Of a stretch of 64,000 nucleotides of DNA, positions 24,528-38,700 are shown one piece after another. The stretch spans positions 3,043,647 to 3,107,646 of the forward strand of contig BROE01000017.1 of the NCBI GenBank assembly GCA_036571765.1, given 5' to 3'. Position 1 is the stretch's first letter; each line of letters starts with the position of its first letter. The stretch comes from Plecoglossus altivelis. Lineage: Eukaryota > Chordata > Actinopteri > Osmeriformes > Plecoglossidae. Made by a program: the position numbers and the translations under genes. The notes under the pieces were generated by a model. That model was not told where the DNA came from and did no database searches. It was given only the letters and a program-made list of their open reading frames with translations.

Positions 24528-27109
24528 AAGAGAGATAAACGACGAGAAAAAGAGGGTTTTTGTTGGGCAGGTGCTCCACACCCTGTTTTAAAGCCGCCCC
24601 AGCCAAAAGGACTAGGCTGGCCCGGTGACCTCCCCTTGTACTCTCTGGCTTTGAGGCACAATCAAACGTTCTGAACTCAGAGCCAGATGCCTTAAAGATC
24701 CATTTCTTCAGTTGCAGTGAGAGAGTGATTTGTGAAGCTCTGCACCGAATCATAGTTTCAAGGTGATTGTTCTCACTGGTACGCCTCTGAAAGGAACTAG
24801 TAACCGGAGGTACAGCTTTTCAGGAAACATCTCCTCCAATTCGATAGACCAAGGTGAAACCCCACACCCCCATCCACTTCTTCCCACACTTATATACTCG
24901 CTTTCGCAACTTCAACAGGGAAAACAATGGCGACCCTCTCCCCCCCCCTGCCCCCCGAATGGGCTGCTTGCTCCTAAAGATGGCCCTACCCACACCATGC
25001 TAAAATCTTTAAAACTGTGTATTGTCAGCGTTCTCATAGTCCCCAGTCTGGTTGAAAATGACTCTACACTGCGGGGGGGGGCGAAGTACCGGCTATCGGT
25101 TTTCTAGATCACCCCACAATATAGAAGTCACAAGCTAGCTCACCAACGTCTACAAATGGCCTGAGTCGAGCTTGGGTCGCGTCGCACGTCGCTGTAGTCC
25201 TCCACTGGCTCTATATGAGGCTTGAGGTCTTCCTCGTCTCCTAACATTACCCGCTCTCTCGTGCTGCGTTTACATCGGTTACACTCTCGTCCTTGCATCA
25301 CTTGCGCCCTGCGGAAGCGATCCGAAACGTTTTGTCTCCTGCCTCCTGCAAAACAACAAATTTATTGGCTCGAGCCAATTGCAGGAACGGAAACTACTTT
25401 GCATGGCAAGAAATAAGTCTGGCGCAAAACAATGGTGCCTCTCGTGAAATATGGCAACAGGGGTTCACCTTTGGCTTCTTGTGCTGTTCTCCCCCAGCTT
25501 ATTTACGTAAGCAGGTTGCGTTTCCTTGCGCCCGTCACGGCCAATCAGGAAGAGGCGTTGCAGGAAAGCGAGACTTGCTGTACGATTCGCAGCGGACTTA
25601 CGACGTTAGAAACCCAAGTGTTTTCTTATCTGATATCACATGATAGGCTCTCAGACTCTTACCCCCAGACACCTTCCTGAAGCTGGGAGGGCCTGTGACC
25701 ACAGCAGGGCACCAAGGTGTGACCTTCCTACTGTTTCGACCGCACTCGTTATCAGCATTTGGTGTATTTTGTCAACTAAACAAGGTATAATATCACAAGT
25801 TAGTTTGTCAGACGTGTTGCCATGATGGGTCTGACAAGGAACGTCACGTTAGATTAAAACCACGTCGCATGCCAACTTGCTCCTTAACTGCCGATGTCTT
25901 CATTGTTCCCTGTATGAGTGATTAAGAGCCTGACGTGAAGACATTTTTTGTATTAATGTGCTTATCCACTGAACTATAAGCAGGATATCCAAGTTCCAAG
26001 CCCACGCAACCAAACTCCAAAACTGTAGCTGTTTGTCTCCACCTAGAGGTCAGATGTAGCAGAACTAGTGCCAGGCATGCTCTGGTACCATTGAACCATT
26101 GCTTCAGTACATGACGACCACCTGTCGGTCCAATGTGCAGTGTCCTAGGCTTGTTGTCCACATAACATGCAGGGCAATGTGTACTGTAAACTGTTTTAAG
26201 AAGTAGTCTCATAGGATAACAACACGGCAAACTGGGAATGAATCATGCCGTCGTCCCGATGGTCGCTGTTTATAGTTTACTTGAGGTCAACAAATCTATC
26301 AAAGAACCACTGAACACCGCTGTTGAAATTGTCCAAGAGGATGAGTCCTGGGAGAGGTGATTGGTTTGCGAAACACTGACATCACCTGCTGGATGTACTG
26401 AGATACTGCATGCATTGTAGCCAGCTGACGTTCTAGTTTTCAATCTTCCGTGGAACTCAGAAAAAGCTTGATGTTAGAATCAGAATTCCTTATATTTTTG
26501 AATAGGTTTCACTTATTACACAGTAAAATGGGGTATATTGACTTGCAGTACGCCGCACAAAGCTCTGCTATAGGGTGACACACGCTTAGGCTTGGGGGAC
26601 AGACCTTAGCAAATCCCAATCATTATTTCCAATCATTTGCTCGAGATCAGAATGAAGGACTCATCATGAATTGAAAAATAGACTTTTGTCCAACTCTGTT
26701 GCCGAAAAAAAATCCCACTCGCTGAACCTACTTTTTAAATCCTTCTGTGGTCAAATACTGAAATTAAACTTAAATCCAATTCAAAGATCGAACTCAAGCA
26801 TTGTACATGTCTGCGAATCATGTCATTCAATGAACAACTGATAGAACAGCACATTGATATTTATTTCATCTCTGAATCTGATTTCTGTCTCCTAAATATG
26901 AATATACCCCAGGTCATAAATACATGCATGGATATAAAAAAAATTGATAGGGCGGGGTGGGTTTTTTTCTTCTTATAAATAAGTTGGGCTCCCATAAACA
27001 GTCGTTCCAATTACATAATTAAACCTATAAAGCATGCATAAATCAGCCCAAAAGACCAATCACAAATATCATCATATCAAAAAAACACGAGTGAAGATGT
27101 TTAAACTCA

Positions 27110-27789
27110 ATCTTTCTCGGTGCGTCTTGAAAGGTTTATTCTACGCCGAAGTTTACGCTCGTTAAATAAGCGGTGCGTTTTCGGTCGGTGGATCTGTCTG
27201 TCAGCGCCTCTGACGGGAGAAGTGGCGCATCTCACGGACCAACCGTCAGGAATATCGGTGAACGTTTCGGCCTTTTTTGTGCACAATAACCTCTGTTTTC
27301 ACGGATTAACGCGAACGCGAGCGGATGCACGCAGTGCGATGGGAAGAAATTGAACGATTCGTATTATTATTGAGAGGAATTGAGACGGTCCTTCGGAAAG
27401 GGTATTTGTTTGGTGTGCCGAAATGAGGCAGGGGGTGGAGAGTCGCCACAGTAACGTTGGACTTTGGCCAAACATCACCGTATTTTTATAGGCTATTGAG
27501 ACATTTAGTTGCGGGTTTGCATGCTTTGGTGCAAAACGGGCCTACCGATTTTCGTGAATTTGGCACCGAAAATGCAGCTTGCTTGAGGACCCGATATATC
27601 CGTCGCTGCTGCCATGATAGGCAGAGGTATCCTCTCGACCGCGGCTTTGCCGGTTGGTGAAGAAGCAGATTGAATGGGACTTGGACGCATATGCGGAGAG
27701 CCTGATGTCGGATGTTATTATCTGTGGAGCGTAATCCTGTAAATATCATACACGCAAACACAAAGTAATTCGGGGAAAACTCAGGGAAA
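27110..27789 (+). promoter_or_regulatory. mark4: Likely mark4 promoter and 5' UTR, CpG-rich
   Basis: CpG density rises sharply compared with the AT-rich DNA to the left (CGCCGAAG, GCGGTGCG, GCGAACGCGAGCGG). There is no TATA box near the start codon at 27790. A CpG-rich TATA-less promoter would suit a broadly expressed kinase. This rests on composition and position only. Confidence 0.4.
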
Positions 27790-29269
27790 ATGTCTTCTCG
27801 TTCTGCGTTACCGTCTGGGAACGACAGGAGTACGGACCATGTAAGTGCAATTATAGCATCCCCGTAATTTTACAGCGCATGCAATTCTACAGTGCATGTA
27901 GGAAACCTACACATTTTTGCTAAGTCGTAATATTGGCGCTTTGCATTCACGAAATGTAACCACGGGGCACATAACGTTGATGGGCATTTTGGATTTCAGA
28001 AAAACGGGGGCCTGGGTAGTGGGCATGATACTGGTATGGTATTTAGCAGAGCAGGTTCTCTCAAAATGGGCCGTATCTTGGAGCGTCTACACAGCGAAAG
28101 AACCGATGGCAGGCAAACAACCCGGGATGAGTCCATCCGCATACGATTAAGCTCAGTGGATATGCGCAGAAGCTTCATACTAAGAACAGTCGCCTCCTAT
28201 TATAACGCTGTATAGATAGTGATGTCACATAGGCTATCGCCTGTGTTCCCCCTTGTATGGTCGGAACGTCGAAGGACTGTGTGAATGTTGCAGTGCTCGT
28301 GTATCAGGATCATTTCCGATCGAAAGAATACTCTCCATACCAGTATTTTTTTTTCCTCCCTTCTGTTTATTGCGTAAATGTTTTGCAGTCTAATGCTGCG
28401 TATAAAGCTGGGCAGTAAAGAACCACTGGGGGTGAAACAGCGCCCTCCAGAAAAACCCCTATCTAGAAAAAGCTCAATGTATGTGGTTTTGTATGATAAT
28501 ACGCGCAGCGACCGCGTCTGTCTTGCTATCCAGCTAATCTAGCTATCTAGCTGTCTAGCTGTCAATCGACAGATGCGATACGAAATAATGACTAGGATGA
28601 TGTGGGATGCAGCGGTGCTGTATCACTTCCTGTCTGCTTAGGCGGTGAGAGGGGACCACCGCTGGCCTCACTCTGCTCGTCTCAACTCTCAGGCCGGGGG
28701 AGAATAATTGGCCAGCTCTCCATCAACCGACCGAACAACGATGGGATAAACATAGCAATTCGAATCTGAGGGGGCCGTGTTCCCGTCCTTCAGGCAGAAA
28801 GCGAGAGAGGGAGAGAGAGCTTGTCTTTGTACACGTGTGTGCATTATGTTGGATTTCGAGACCGTCTGAGATCAGAGGTGGAAGATTGGTGTGACAAAGC
28901 AAGAACATGAAGGGAACATGCTTCCCTTCTGTCTGTTAAACAGAACCACGTATGATGGGCCGTTTTGCCCCATTCACAATGATGCAGTGTTGACGTTCCT
29001 GGGAACCGGGCCCTCCCTGGGAACTGGTCTTGGTTTGGCGTTAGAAGGGGGGGTCTGGGAACCGGGGGCCCCCCCTGTTTCCCTTCCGGGTCTGTGGGTG
29101 GGTGTGGGGAGGCTAAAAGCAAGAAGACATGCTGAGGGGGTGGAAGTGTGATGCCTCAGGCCCTGGGACTGGCCAGGGACCACTGTGACTGCATCTGTTC
29201 TCCTTTTAGGAGCTCGCTCTTTCTCTCTCTCTCTCTTCTCGCTCTTCTCTCTCTTCTCGCTATTTGTCT

Positions 29270-29327
<58 letters not shown>

Positions 29328-32300
29328 CTCTGTCTCTCTCTGTCTCCCTCTCTCTCTCTCCCCTCTGTCTCTATTTATATATCTATGTATCTGTATATAT
29401 CCATCTCCCTCTGTAGCTCCCACACTCGTTTTTCTTTTTTTTTCCCCTCTCGTCCCGGGGACCCTTCTTTGTCACATGACAATGAGTCGCATCATCCTGA
29501 AACCCGTTTAGCTTTGTTCCTGTAAAAGCACATTGTTGTCTCTCTCTCTCCCTCTCTTTTTTTCTGCTCCGCTGGCTGGCAGAAAATTACCCATGACTCA
29601 AGCGGTGGACTGAATCTTCACAGCACAAATGACTCAGGCTGCCGGGGTCTAGACCTGGAACAGGGGAAGAACACAGGCACAGCTGAATATCTGTAGGGTG
29701 GGACCGGGAATCACAGACGTACACCCGGGTCTTTAAATGCCCATTATTATGTTTAGCAAAGGTATCGATGCGTATCTTGGTCCTTGTAAGATGGGGCTCA
29801 AGGTGACATCGTTCCTCTTGGTAGAGTATTCCATACTGTAGTACCGGAGTATTCGACCGTACAGTACCCATCTTTAACGATAACGCGGCGAACGCACATG
29901 TGATTTGACGCTGATGTTTAGCAACATCTGTTGAAATAGAAATGAGGCTTTGACTGAACTATAATATTTAATAGTTATACTTGTCATCCTGGACTGGGTT
30001 TGCAGATCTGAGTGGAATAGGCCATTGCCAACGTTCAAGGAGACTATAAAGGCAGATGAAACGTATTCTGTTGATTCATCATCCAACCAATAATCCTTTT
30101 ATAATAGGCATTTGACTGGGATTTGCACTAGATAACTGATTGCATTAACAGGATGGGACTTAAAGGCACAGTTCTGCAATAATACAGTCCCTGCGAATCA
30201 GTTCCATCTTCTAGGTTTCTGGATCAGGAACTGGAGATAAATGCCTTTAAATGGTTCTACAAACGACTCCAATGGTTGTGGCACACGCCCACGCGTGCAA
30301 AACCAAACCCTGCCCATCTGTTGGTCCAAGCGATCTCGCGCGTTCAAGATGAGCGATATCCCGCTCTGGCTCTCGAACGACCAACCAGATTCCCCAGTGC
30401 CCACGCCACGCAGCGCCTGCCGGTGGGTACCTGCATGGAGTGACCGTTCTTCTCCTCTCTCCTCCCCACCCCCACCACCCCCTCCCTCCAGCATGTGTCT
30501 CTGGCCGCCAGCCGCTCAGACAAGGGCACCAGCCTGTCCAGCCGGTCCCTGGGCGCCCGTTGCCGGAACTCCATCGCCTCCTGCTCCGACGAGCAGCCGC
30601 ACATCGGGAACTACCGCCTGCTCAAGACCATCGGCAAGGGGAACTTCGCTAAGGTCAAGCTGGCCCGTCACATTTTGACCGGCAAGGAGGTAAGGACAAG
30701 GGTGGAGGAAGAGGATGAAGTGGTTTTTGGTGTACTGTGGTAAAGGTAGTCGGAGGAGGAAGTGTTGAAATATTCATCCCAGAGGCTGAAACTGGGTCAA
30801 AGATACAGTCAGTGGGGCAGGGATAAGGGTGTAAGGGAAGAGGGTGCAGTAGTTAGGGATGAGGATGTAAGGGGACGGGGATAAGGGAGTAAGGAGATAG
30901 GGATGAGGGTGTCAGTGGGAAAGGGATGAGGAAGGACGGAAGGTGTATGAGGCAGGTGTGATGGTGCAAATACAGGGATTAGAATGGGCATGTTTAAGGG
31001 TGCAGGGATGACCTGATGACCTCTAAAGATAAATAGGAAGTGACATCAAAAGAAACTGCAAATGCTTTGAATCTTTTCAAAGCTTCTCTCCAGTCATTGA
31101 CGATAGCATTTCAGATCCTCTTTTAAACTTTTGTTCTTCAATTCTGGGCTTGGACGGGTGCAATTGTAAACGTATGCCAACTCAAGAATACATGTTACCT
31201 TTACGGCAGACGGTATTTCTTACTCTCTGTGCTTCAATGTTGTTGTTGTTGGACAGGTTTTGCCTTATATTCTCCCTTATGTCTTCACCAGGTTGCAATA
31301 AAGATCATCGACAAAACTCAGTTGAATCCTACCAGCCTACAAAAGGTGAGTTCCGGTCAGAGTACAGCACACATGACAAACAACACGCGTCTTTGCCTAT
31401 GGTAAATCCTCGCTCATCGCTTATCAGCCCATTTGCACTCTCGCTTGCCAGCGTAGCCGAACGAACGTCCAAGTTGGCTGGGAAACGCCTCTTCGGTCGG
31501 TCTGCGGAAGGCGGCGACGGCGAGGCGAGCAATAGACTCGGCCGCGCCGGGTGTTCTTCCTCTCAGCGTCTTGTCCGTCAGAAAGCCCGAGTGAGGGATT
31601 GTGGGATGCGATGCTGGTTGGCAGGAGGATGTGGAGTGGAGGAGAGGGAAGCGAGACTTCTGTTTGCCTCCTGTCTCTCTGGGCTAATCACTGGCCTGAA
31701 TGCAGAGTGACTCATCCTTCAGATGGCTAAGGCCATTTATAGTACTAATTCTTCTTGTAATACAACGTGTTTGATAATACACATAAGGAAAATATTGAGG
31801 GGGGGGCGCTATGGTAAGGATAAGAGCAACGTGCGATCTTGAGAAATGCGTGTCGAACGATGCGGGAGTAGATCGAAAGCGTGCGGTCGCGTTGCGTGAG
31901 TGACGGCCATTTTGTTTGGGCAAGGAACGTTTTAAGCGTACCGTGCGTGTAGTAATGAGATTGTGTCACAGTCAGATTTTTTTTCCTCCCCCTGCCTGGT
32001 CAGCAGGAGGGGAGACTTGGGCCAGAAAAGTGGCCGACGTGGGTTTGTGGTGCATGAAGGTGAGTCCAGAGAAGTGAGCAGTTCTGCAGGCTCTGAAGGG
32101 CACGCCTGCGGTGGACACGACACGCAGGCACAGACGGAGCCCGTTTTCGCTAGTTGTCCTGCAAATCGTCACCTGACAGAGATTGAGATGTTATCGTTCG
32201 GCCGGCTCCCGTTCGGCCCTCTTCGCCAAAACGATGGTCCGCGGTGTCTTCCCCTCGGAGTTAGTCATAGGATCTGGACCACTCACAAGACAGGCGTGGC

Positions 32301-35300
32301 GTCCATGTGGTGTGGCCCTGCCCCCCACCTCACTCTCTCTCCCTCCTTTCTATCTCTTCTCCATCTTATTACCCCCCCCCTTGCCTCTCTCTCTTGTATC
32401 CTTCTCTCTCCCCCTCTCCCTCTTGACTCCCCCCCCCCCCCCCCCCCTCCTTACGGCTCCCTCTCCCTGCCTCTGGCGCTGTGGCGGTACACATGAACTC
32501 CCGAGCCCCGCGGGCAGGAAGTGAACAGACCGGAAGGAGCCAATCAAGGATGAAATGATTGTTCATAATGGTTCTTTGTGGTTGATTGTGTTTGACTGGC
32601 AGAGGACTAAGGAGTCCTGCTGCATGTCATGCGCTTGTCATGGGAGCGTTCGGCAGGAGCTAGGGGCGCATGCAGATGCATGCAGGCCTGTCGAGGGTTT
32701 AGATGTGCTCAAAATCAACCGACACAGAGTGAGAAGGCCATGATTGGCTAGATGTCTTAGACAGAATTCTTCGAACGAGCCTCAAAGCTTCAGTCCACCT
32801 GATAGGTCAGGAATGGAAGAGACATGGAGGGGATAGGCCAGCGATGGGAGAGAACAGCCTTCAATTGGTCAGTGATGATAAACCGCCTGCTTTCCATACC
32901 TCTAGGCCTGAGAAAATCCTTAGTACAGAAGATATGAAAGAGTTGATATTAGCATAATCTTGCCTGCTATGCATCTAGAGGGGGAGGAAGGGGGAGGGAG
33001 AGGGAGGGAGGGAGCGGGAGATGGGAAGTGGGTAAGCAAGAGAGGAGAGAGAGGAACCAGAGAGAAGTAGTGGACGGAAAGAGCAATTATGAAAATCTTT
33101 CATGATGACACCGAAAAGGGGGATGGGCCAGAGAAGGCAGAGGCTCGATCAGCGCCACATTTTGAAAACAGACGCGGACGTCCGTTTCTGTGGATGGCAA
33201 GTTCCCTGCTTAGCAATGGGGAGGGGAGGGGGAGGAGAGGGAGAGGAGGGAGGGGGTGAGCGCTCTTATCATAGGCCGCAGCTCGCGACGACACAGCGAC
33301 ACGTGGGGGCTCGGTCGCATCCCGCGATCCTCCCCCGGCACAGCTGGAGGAGCTGGGGAAGGGCCTCGTCTTAATACCTGGGTTGCTATGGCAACAGTGA
33401 CGTCGTCGGGGCATGGGGGGGGTGGTGGGGGGAGAGAGAGAGAGAGAGAGACATATAGAAAGTGAGGGGGAGGACGGATGAAAGAGGATGGAGGAGCTTA
33501 TCACACCATCTTTTTTTTTCTTCTTTTTTTTCTCCTCCAAGACGGAGAGTTGTTGATGATGTGGGAGAGTGGTGACGATTTGACAAGAAGGCCTTATGTT
33601 GCCTACGGTACTGTATGTACCTCAGCCACGCGTAGGGGTCCACTCACAATCCCCTTCGTTGTGGCCCAAGTACTGGAGTTGACCAGGTGTACTTGCCAAG
33701 TATACCGACTCGAGGTTTCGTGTACAAAGCACAAAATGTTCAGTGTCTTCGTCATGTATGTGCATGTATGACTTTGTTGTGTCACTGTCTCTAAAACCCG
33801 GTTTTATTCGTGGCGTTTCTTTTGTAGCTCTTTCGAGAGGTTCGGATCATGAAAGGATTACATCACCCAAACATAGGTAAGACGCTGCATCATTCTTTTT
33901 GGGGGGGCTGTTCTCGTTTACAGTATGTGCATTCTTTCGTGCGGAGTGTTTCAATTGTACAGTATGGCAATGCACCGGTAAGAAGTACGTTGTGCCGGTG
34001 GATCCGAAACGCAGCCAATATCCGTGCGGCTTGTCTCAGCGTGCAGTCCAAGTGTCACTCCTGGGTCATCACACGGAGGCTTTCGTCCCCAGCCTGCGTC
34101 TGCATGTGTGGAACTGGCCCTGCTGGCGACAACAGGAGCTCATCCTCTGGAGGGCATGGGGTTGCAGGGGGGGAGGGAGGGGGTTGTGGCCGGGGGGAGG
34201 AGGAGGACGAGGAAGAAGAAGGGAGGGAGGGAAAAAAAAAAAACACACAAAAAAAAAAACACACACACAAATAAAACGTCAACGAAAGAGCTGCTTCAGG
34301 CTGACGCAATAGCCAATAGCGGGAGAGGGGGAGACGAGATGATGGTTTTGAACGCGAGCGATTATCTTTTGACTACATTTGATCTTAATCTGATTTCGTT
34401 GCGGCCCACAGTGCAGCTGTTCGAGGTGATAGAGACGGAGAAGACCCTTTACCTGATCATGGAGTACGCCAGTGGAGGTAGGTGCCGCAGTCCAAGTCTA
34501 TCGAAGGTACGGTAGCCCTGAAAGGACACACCAGGTCACGTGAAGTCACACGGAAGAGTTCATGTATGAACCAATGACTAGACGCAAAAGCGAATCTCCC
34601 AACACATGGAGTTTTTTTTTTTCTTCCTTTTTTACGAATTTAGCTTTAGTCTGATTTCACTAATTGTGTGGAACGAAAGGGCATTGCAGAAGTACGGTGG
34701 GCAAGTTATAAGAGGCTTACAGCTCACGACTAGGTTTTAGTTAAGCAGGAGACTTTTCTGAAAGCCGATGTCATTAGAATCAAATCTATGAGTGGAGTCT
34801 TCCACTTCTCCACAGGCTCCAGCCAAGATAGCATATAACATGCCATTAGCTCTCAGTAGCAATTTAGCACACGAACGAACGTGTGAATGAAATTCACGAA
34901 GTACAATCTCCACTGCTCAGCAGTAGCCTGGTTGCTGGTAGGATGTGGGTTGGAAGGGTTTCCCAGGCCTGTTCTCACTTCATCTCTCCCCCCTCCTCCC
35001 CCCTCCTCCCCCCTTTCCTCCCTGCCTGCTCTCAGGTGAGGTGTTTGATTACCTCGTGTCTCACGGGAGGATGAAGGAGATCGAAGCCCGGGCCAAATTC
35101 CGACAGGTACGGACCTCTTGTCCGTCTGTCCGTCTGTCTCTGTCTGTGGATCTCGTCCGTCCATCTGTCCATCTGTCTTGGTGTGCCTGTTGGTCTGTCT
35201 CTGTCTGTGGGTCTCGTCCGTCTGTCTGTCTTGGTGTGCCTGTCGGTCGGTCTGTCTGTCTCTGTCTGTGGGTCTTGTCCGTCTGTCTGTCCCTTGGTGT

Positions 35301-35703
35301 GCTTGTCCGTCTAAGAGCCTGTTGACTGTGTGCTCCTCCCTCAGATTGTGTCTGCGGTTCACTATTGTCACCAGAAGAACATTGTCCACCGAGATTTGAA
35401 GGTGAGATGAACGACAAGGAAAACGTGTACAAAGCGGTACAAAAAGATAAAAAGATGCCTTCATTTATTCATCTTATCGCTAATTAGAACAAAACCATTT
35501 GTAAAGGAAGTAGCTGTTTTGATATGAGAATATTCGACTTTTAAATGTTGGCAGTGACAAGTACATGGTGTGAGTCATCTCTCGCGTTGCCAATGTTTCC
35601 TGTGACCTGGATGTCGAGTGAAAAGTCCACCCCCCTCTTCTCTCTCGCTCTCTCTCTCGCTCGCTCGCTCTCTCTCTCCCCTCCCCTTCCCTTCCCTTCC
35701 CTC

Positions 35704-35739
<36 letters not shown>

Positions 35740-38700
35740 ATGTCGTCCCTGACCAAGGCTGAGAACCTTCTCCTGGACGCCGATGCCAACATCAAGATCG
35801 CCGACTTCGGCTTCAGCAACGAGTTCACGCTGGGCAGCAAGCTGGACACGTTCTGCGGCTCCCCTCCCTACGCTGCCCCGGAGCTCTTCCAGGGGAAGAA
35901 GTACGACGGCCCCGAGGTGGACGTCTGGAGCCTGGGGGTCATCCTCTACACGCTGGTCAGCGGCTCGCTGCCCTTCGACGGGCAGAACCTCAAGGTGTGT
36001 CCGCAGAGCCATGGGGATTTGCATTCACGTGTGTGTGTTGGTGTGTGTGTGGCAGAGTGTGTGTGTCCTATGTTGACCGTGTGCGATGGGGTTGCCTCCG
36101 CAGGAACTGCGAGAGCGCGTGCTGAGGGGAAAGTACCGCGTGCCCTTCTACATGTCCACCGACTGTGAGGGGATCCTGCGCCGTTTCCTGGTGCTCAACC
36201 CGTCCAAGCGCTGCACCTTAGACGTAAGGAGACCTAACGCAGGCCCTGCTCGCCGTCGTAGAATGGGAAGGAGTCCGCCCCAATAGATTTTGGATTTCTA
36301 GCACGCATCCCTCGCCGGCTATCGCTACACTGGACAAAAGTCTCCTGCTTAACTAAAACCTAGTCGTGAGCTGTAAGCCTCTTATAACTTGCCCACCGTA
36401 CTTCTGCAATGCCCTTTCGTTCCACACAATTAGTGAAATCAGACTAAAGCTAAATTCGTTTACGAGAACAACGACGTGGCAAGGAGAACTAGATAGAGGC
36501 ATACTTCTCACTGTTGTTGGGTATTCTTTGCGTTCTAGTCATTGGTTTTTATCATCGTAGCACCTTGGACTGATATGTAGGTCTTCCTGAGAAACGTCGG
36601 AACGCTGGTGTGTTATAGATCAGAGGTGCTCATCCGTACTGCTGCACTTCGAATAGCGACTTGGGACTACCGAGGGGTTACCCGGATACAGCTCCTCTCG
36701 CAACTGCTGCGTAGGAGTGACTCTCTCTCTCTCGCACCACTAGGACAAAGGTTAGGGCGGAAGGGCTCCCATTCGTCCTCTATCAACGCTCGCGGCTGTG
36801 TGGGGTCCCGAGCAACGGAAATCATGATTCGTGAAATGAGCGATAACTTGTCTAGTGCAATCACCGATATCTTGCGCACGCGGCAATCACGGTGGCCGGA
36901 AGCAGTTGCTCCAGACTGTAAGACAGCATCTACATCTCTCTCAGGGACCGGTACCCCCTCTCTCTCATTGGAAGGACAAAGTCTGCGATCTAGCGGTCCG
37001 ACGCTCGTAGATGGCTTAAGCGCGTATCTGAGCGGACAAAGGTTCGGAACTAGTCCTTGACTTGGGTATGAGGCTGTCTCTCTCTGACTACGGCGGTTTA
37101 CAATATTGGTTCCTTGGAAGTCAGTCGGATCTGTAGGCTTTCGTCTCTCTTACCAGACAAAGGTTCCGGAACAGTCCGACTGTAGAGGCTCTCTCTCTGA
37201 CCAGACAAAGGTTCCGGAACAGTCCGACTGAAGAGGCTCTCTCTCTGACCAGACAAAGGTTCCGGAACAGTCCGACTGTAGAAGCTCTCTCTCTGACCGG
37301 ACAAAGGTTTCGGAACAGTCCGACTGTAGAGGCTCTCTCTCTGACCAGACAAAGGTTCCGGAACAGTCCGACTGTAGAGGCTCTCTCTCTGACCGGACAA
37401 AGGTTCCGGAACAGTCCGACTGTAGAGGCTCTCTCTCTAACGTGGTGTGTTGTTGTTCTGACCGCAGCAAGTGATGAAGGACAAGTGGATAAACGCAGGG
37501 TATGAAGGGGAAGACCTCAAGCCTCATATAGAGCCAGTGGAGGACTACAGCGACGCCACTCGCATTGGTGAGCTAGCTTTGTCTATTGGGGGACACCGTA
37601 TCCTTGAGTGGCATTGTGTGGTAAGCCATTTTAGGAGCAAGCAGCCATTCGGGGGGGGGGGAGAGTCGCCATTGTTTTTCCCTGTTAAGTTGGAAAGCGA
37701 TATAGTTAAGTGAAAAATGTGGTTGTTTCTCCTTGGAGAATTGGAGATGTTTCTGAAAAGGCTGTACCTCGTCTCTCAGAGGTGATGGTTGGGATGGGCT
37801 TTACTCCTGAAGAGATCAAGGATGCTTTGCTCAACCAGAAGTACAATGAGGTCACCGCCACCTACCTTTTGCTGGGCCTTAAGAACGAGGTGAGCCGGAC
37901 TGGCCTGGTCTACCGGGGGCGCAATCACGTACTGTACCATCTTTCTACGTCATCTCTCTATGAATTTCTACTATCACAATACGCTTTGGCGGCGATACAT
38001 AAAGAGACTGACGCCTGGTTTGTTTTTTTTGGTCGTTTTAAAGGATGGGAGCGAGTCTCGTTCGGCCAGCAGCCTGTCTCTGGCCAGGGTGCGACCCAGC
38101 CCCATCACCAATGGGACCAACAAGCACTCCTCCGCCACCGGCTCCTCGTCCTCCTCCTCGTCCTCGCACAGCAAGACCCAGCGCAGCGCCTCCACCTACC
38201 ACAGACAGCGGAGACACAGCGACTTCTGTGAGCGTCGGGAGGGGGGGGGCGGCGGTCTCTTGTCTGAGCCGGGTGGGTCTGCTTGCTTCTTTACTGACGT
38301 CGTGTCTGTGTGCGTGGCCTCCGCAGGCGGGCCCTCCATGCCGGTCATGCACCCCAAGAGGAGCCCCACCAGCACGGGGGAGCGGGAGCTGCGAGAGGGG
38401 CGCATGCCTCCGCGGAAGGCCAGCTGCAGCGTGATGGGCAGCCGGAGCCTGCCCCCTTCCAGCCCCATGGTCAGCAGCGCCAACAACCCCAACAAGTCGG
38501 AGATCCCAGACCGCCGCAAGGAAATGACCGCAACCACGGTGAGAGGGGAGGAAGGGAGGCCCATGGGTTACGAGACGGTCGCGGGCCGCCAGCTAGCCTC
38601 CGGGCTGACCTTGTATTCCCGCTTTTTTCAGAACAACATCCCCGGAAGTGCCATGACCCGCAGGAACACGTACGTGTGCACTGACCGCTCCAGCACCGAC

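Larger units (their letters stand above)
20401..27789. other. Gene-poor interval between exoc3l2 and mark4
   Basis: No coding exon recognised on either strand. Contents: a (GT)n microsatellite, a C-run at 21431-21450, a purine-rich GGGAGG tract at about 22060-22420, and an assembly gap. The last 700 bases are CpG-rich and probably hold the mark4 promoter and 5' UTR. Open frames such as 21549-22106 (+) lack recognisable domains. Confidence 0.5.

Noticed and set aside
24098..24753. Long open frames over the N gap
   Set aside because: They exist only because unknown bases cannot supply stop codons.
37152..37439. Regular 48-bp array as a CRISPR
   Set aside because: No unique spacers between repeats; it is a head-to-tail minisatellite in a vertebrate intron.
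37098..37527. - strand open frame with a 16-residue repeat
   Set aside because: A consequence of a 48-bp minisatellite whose unit is a multiple of three inside a mark4 intron; not a gene.
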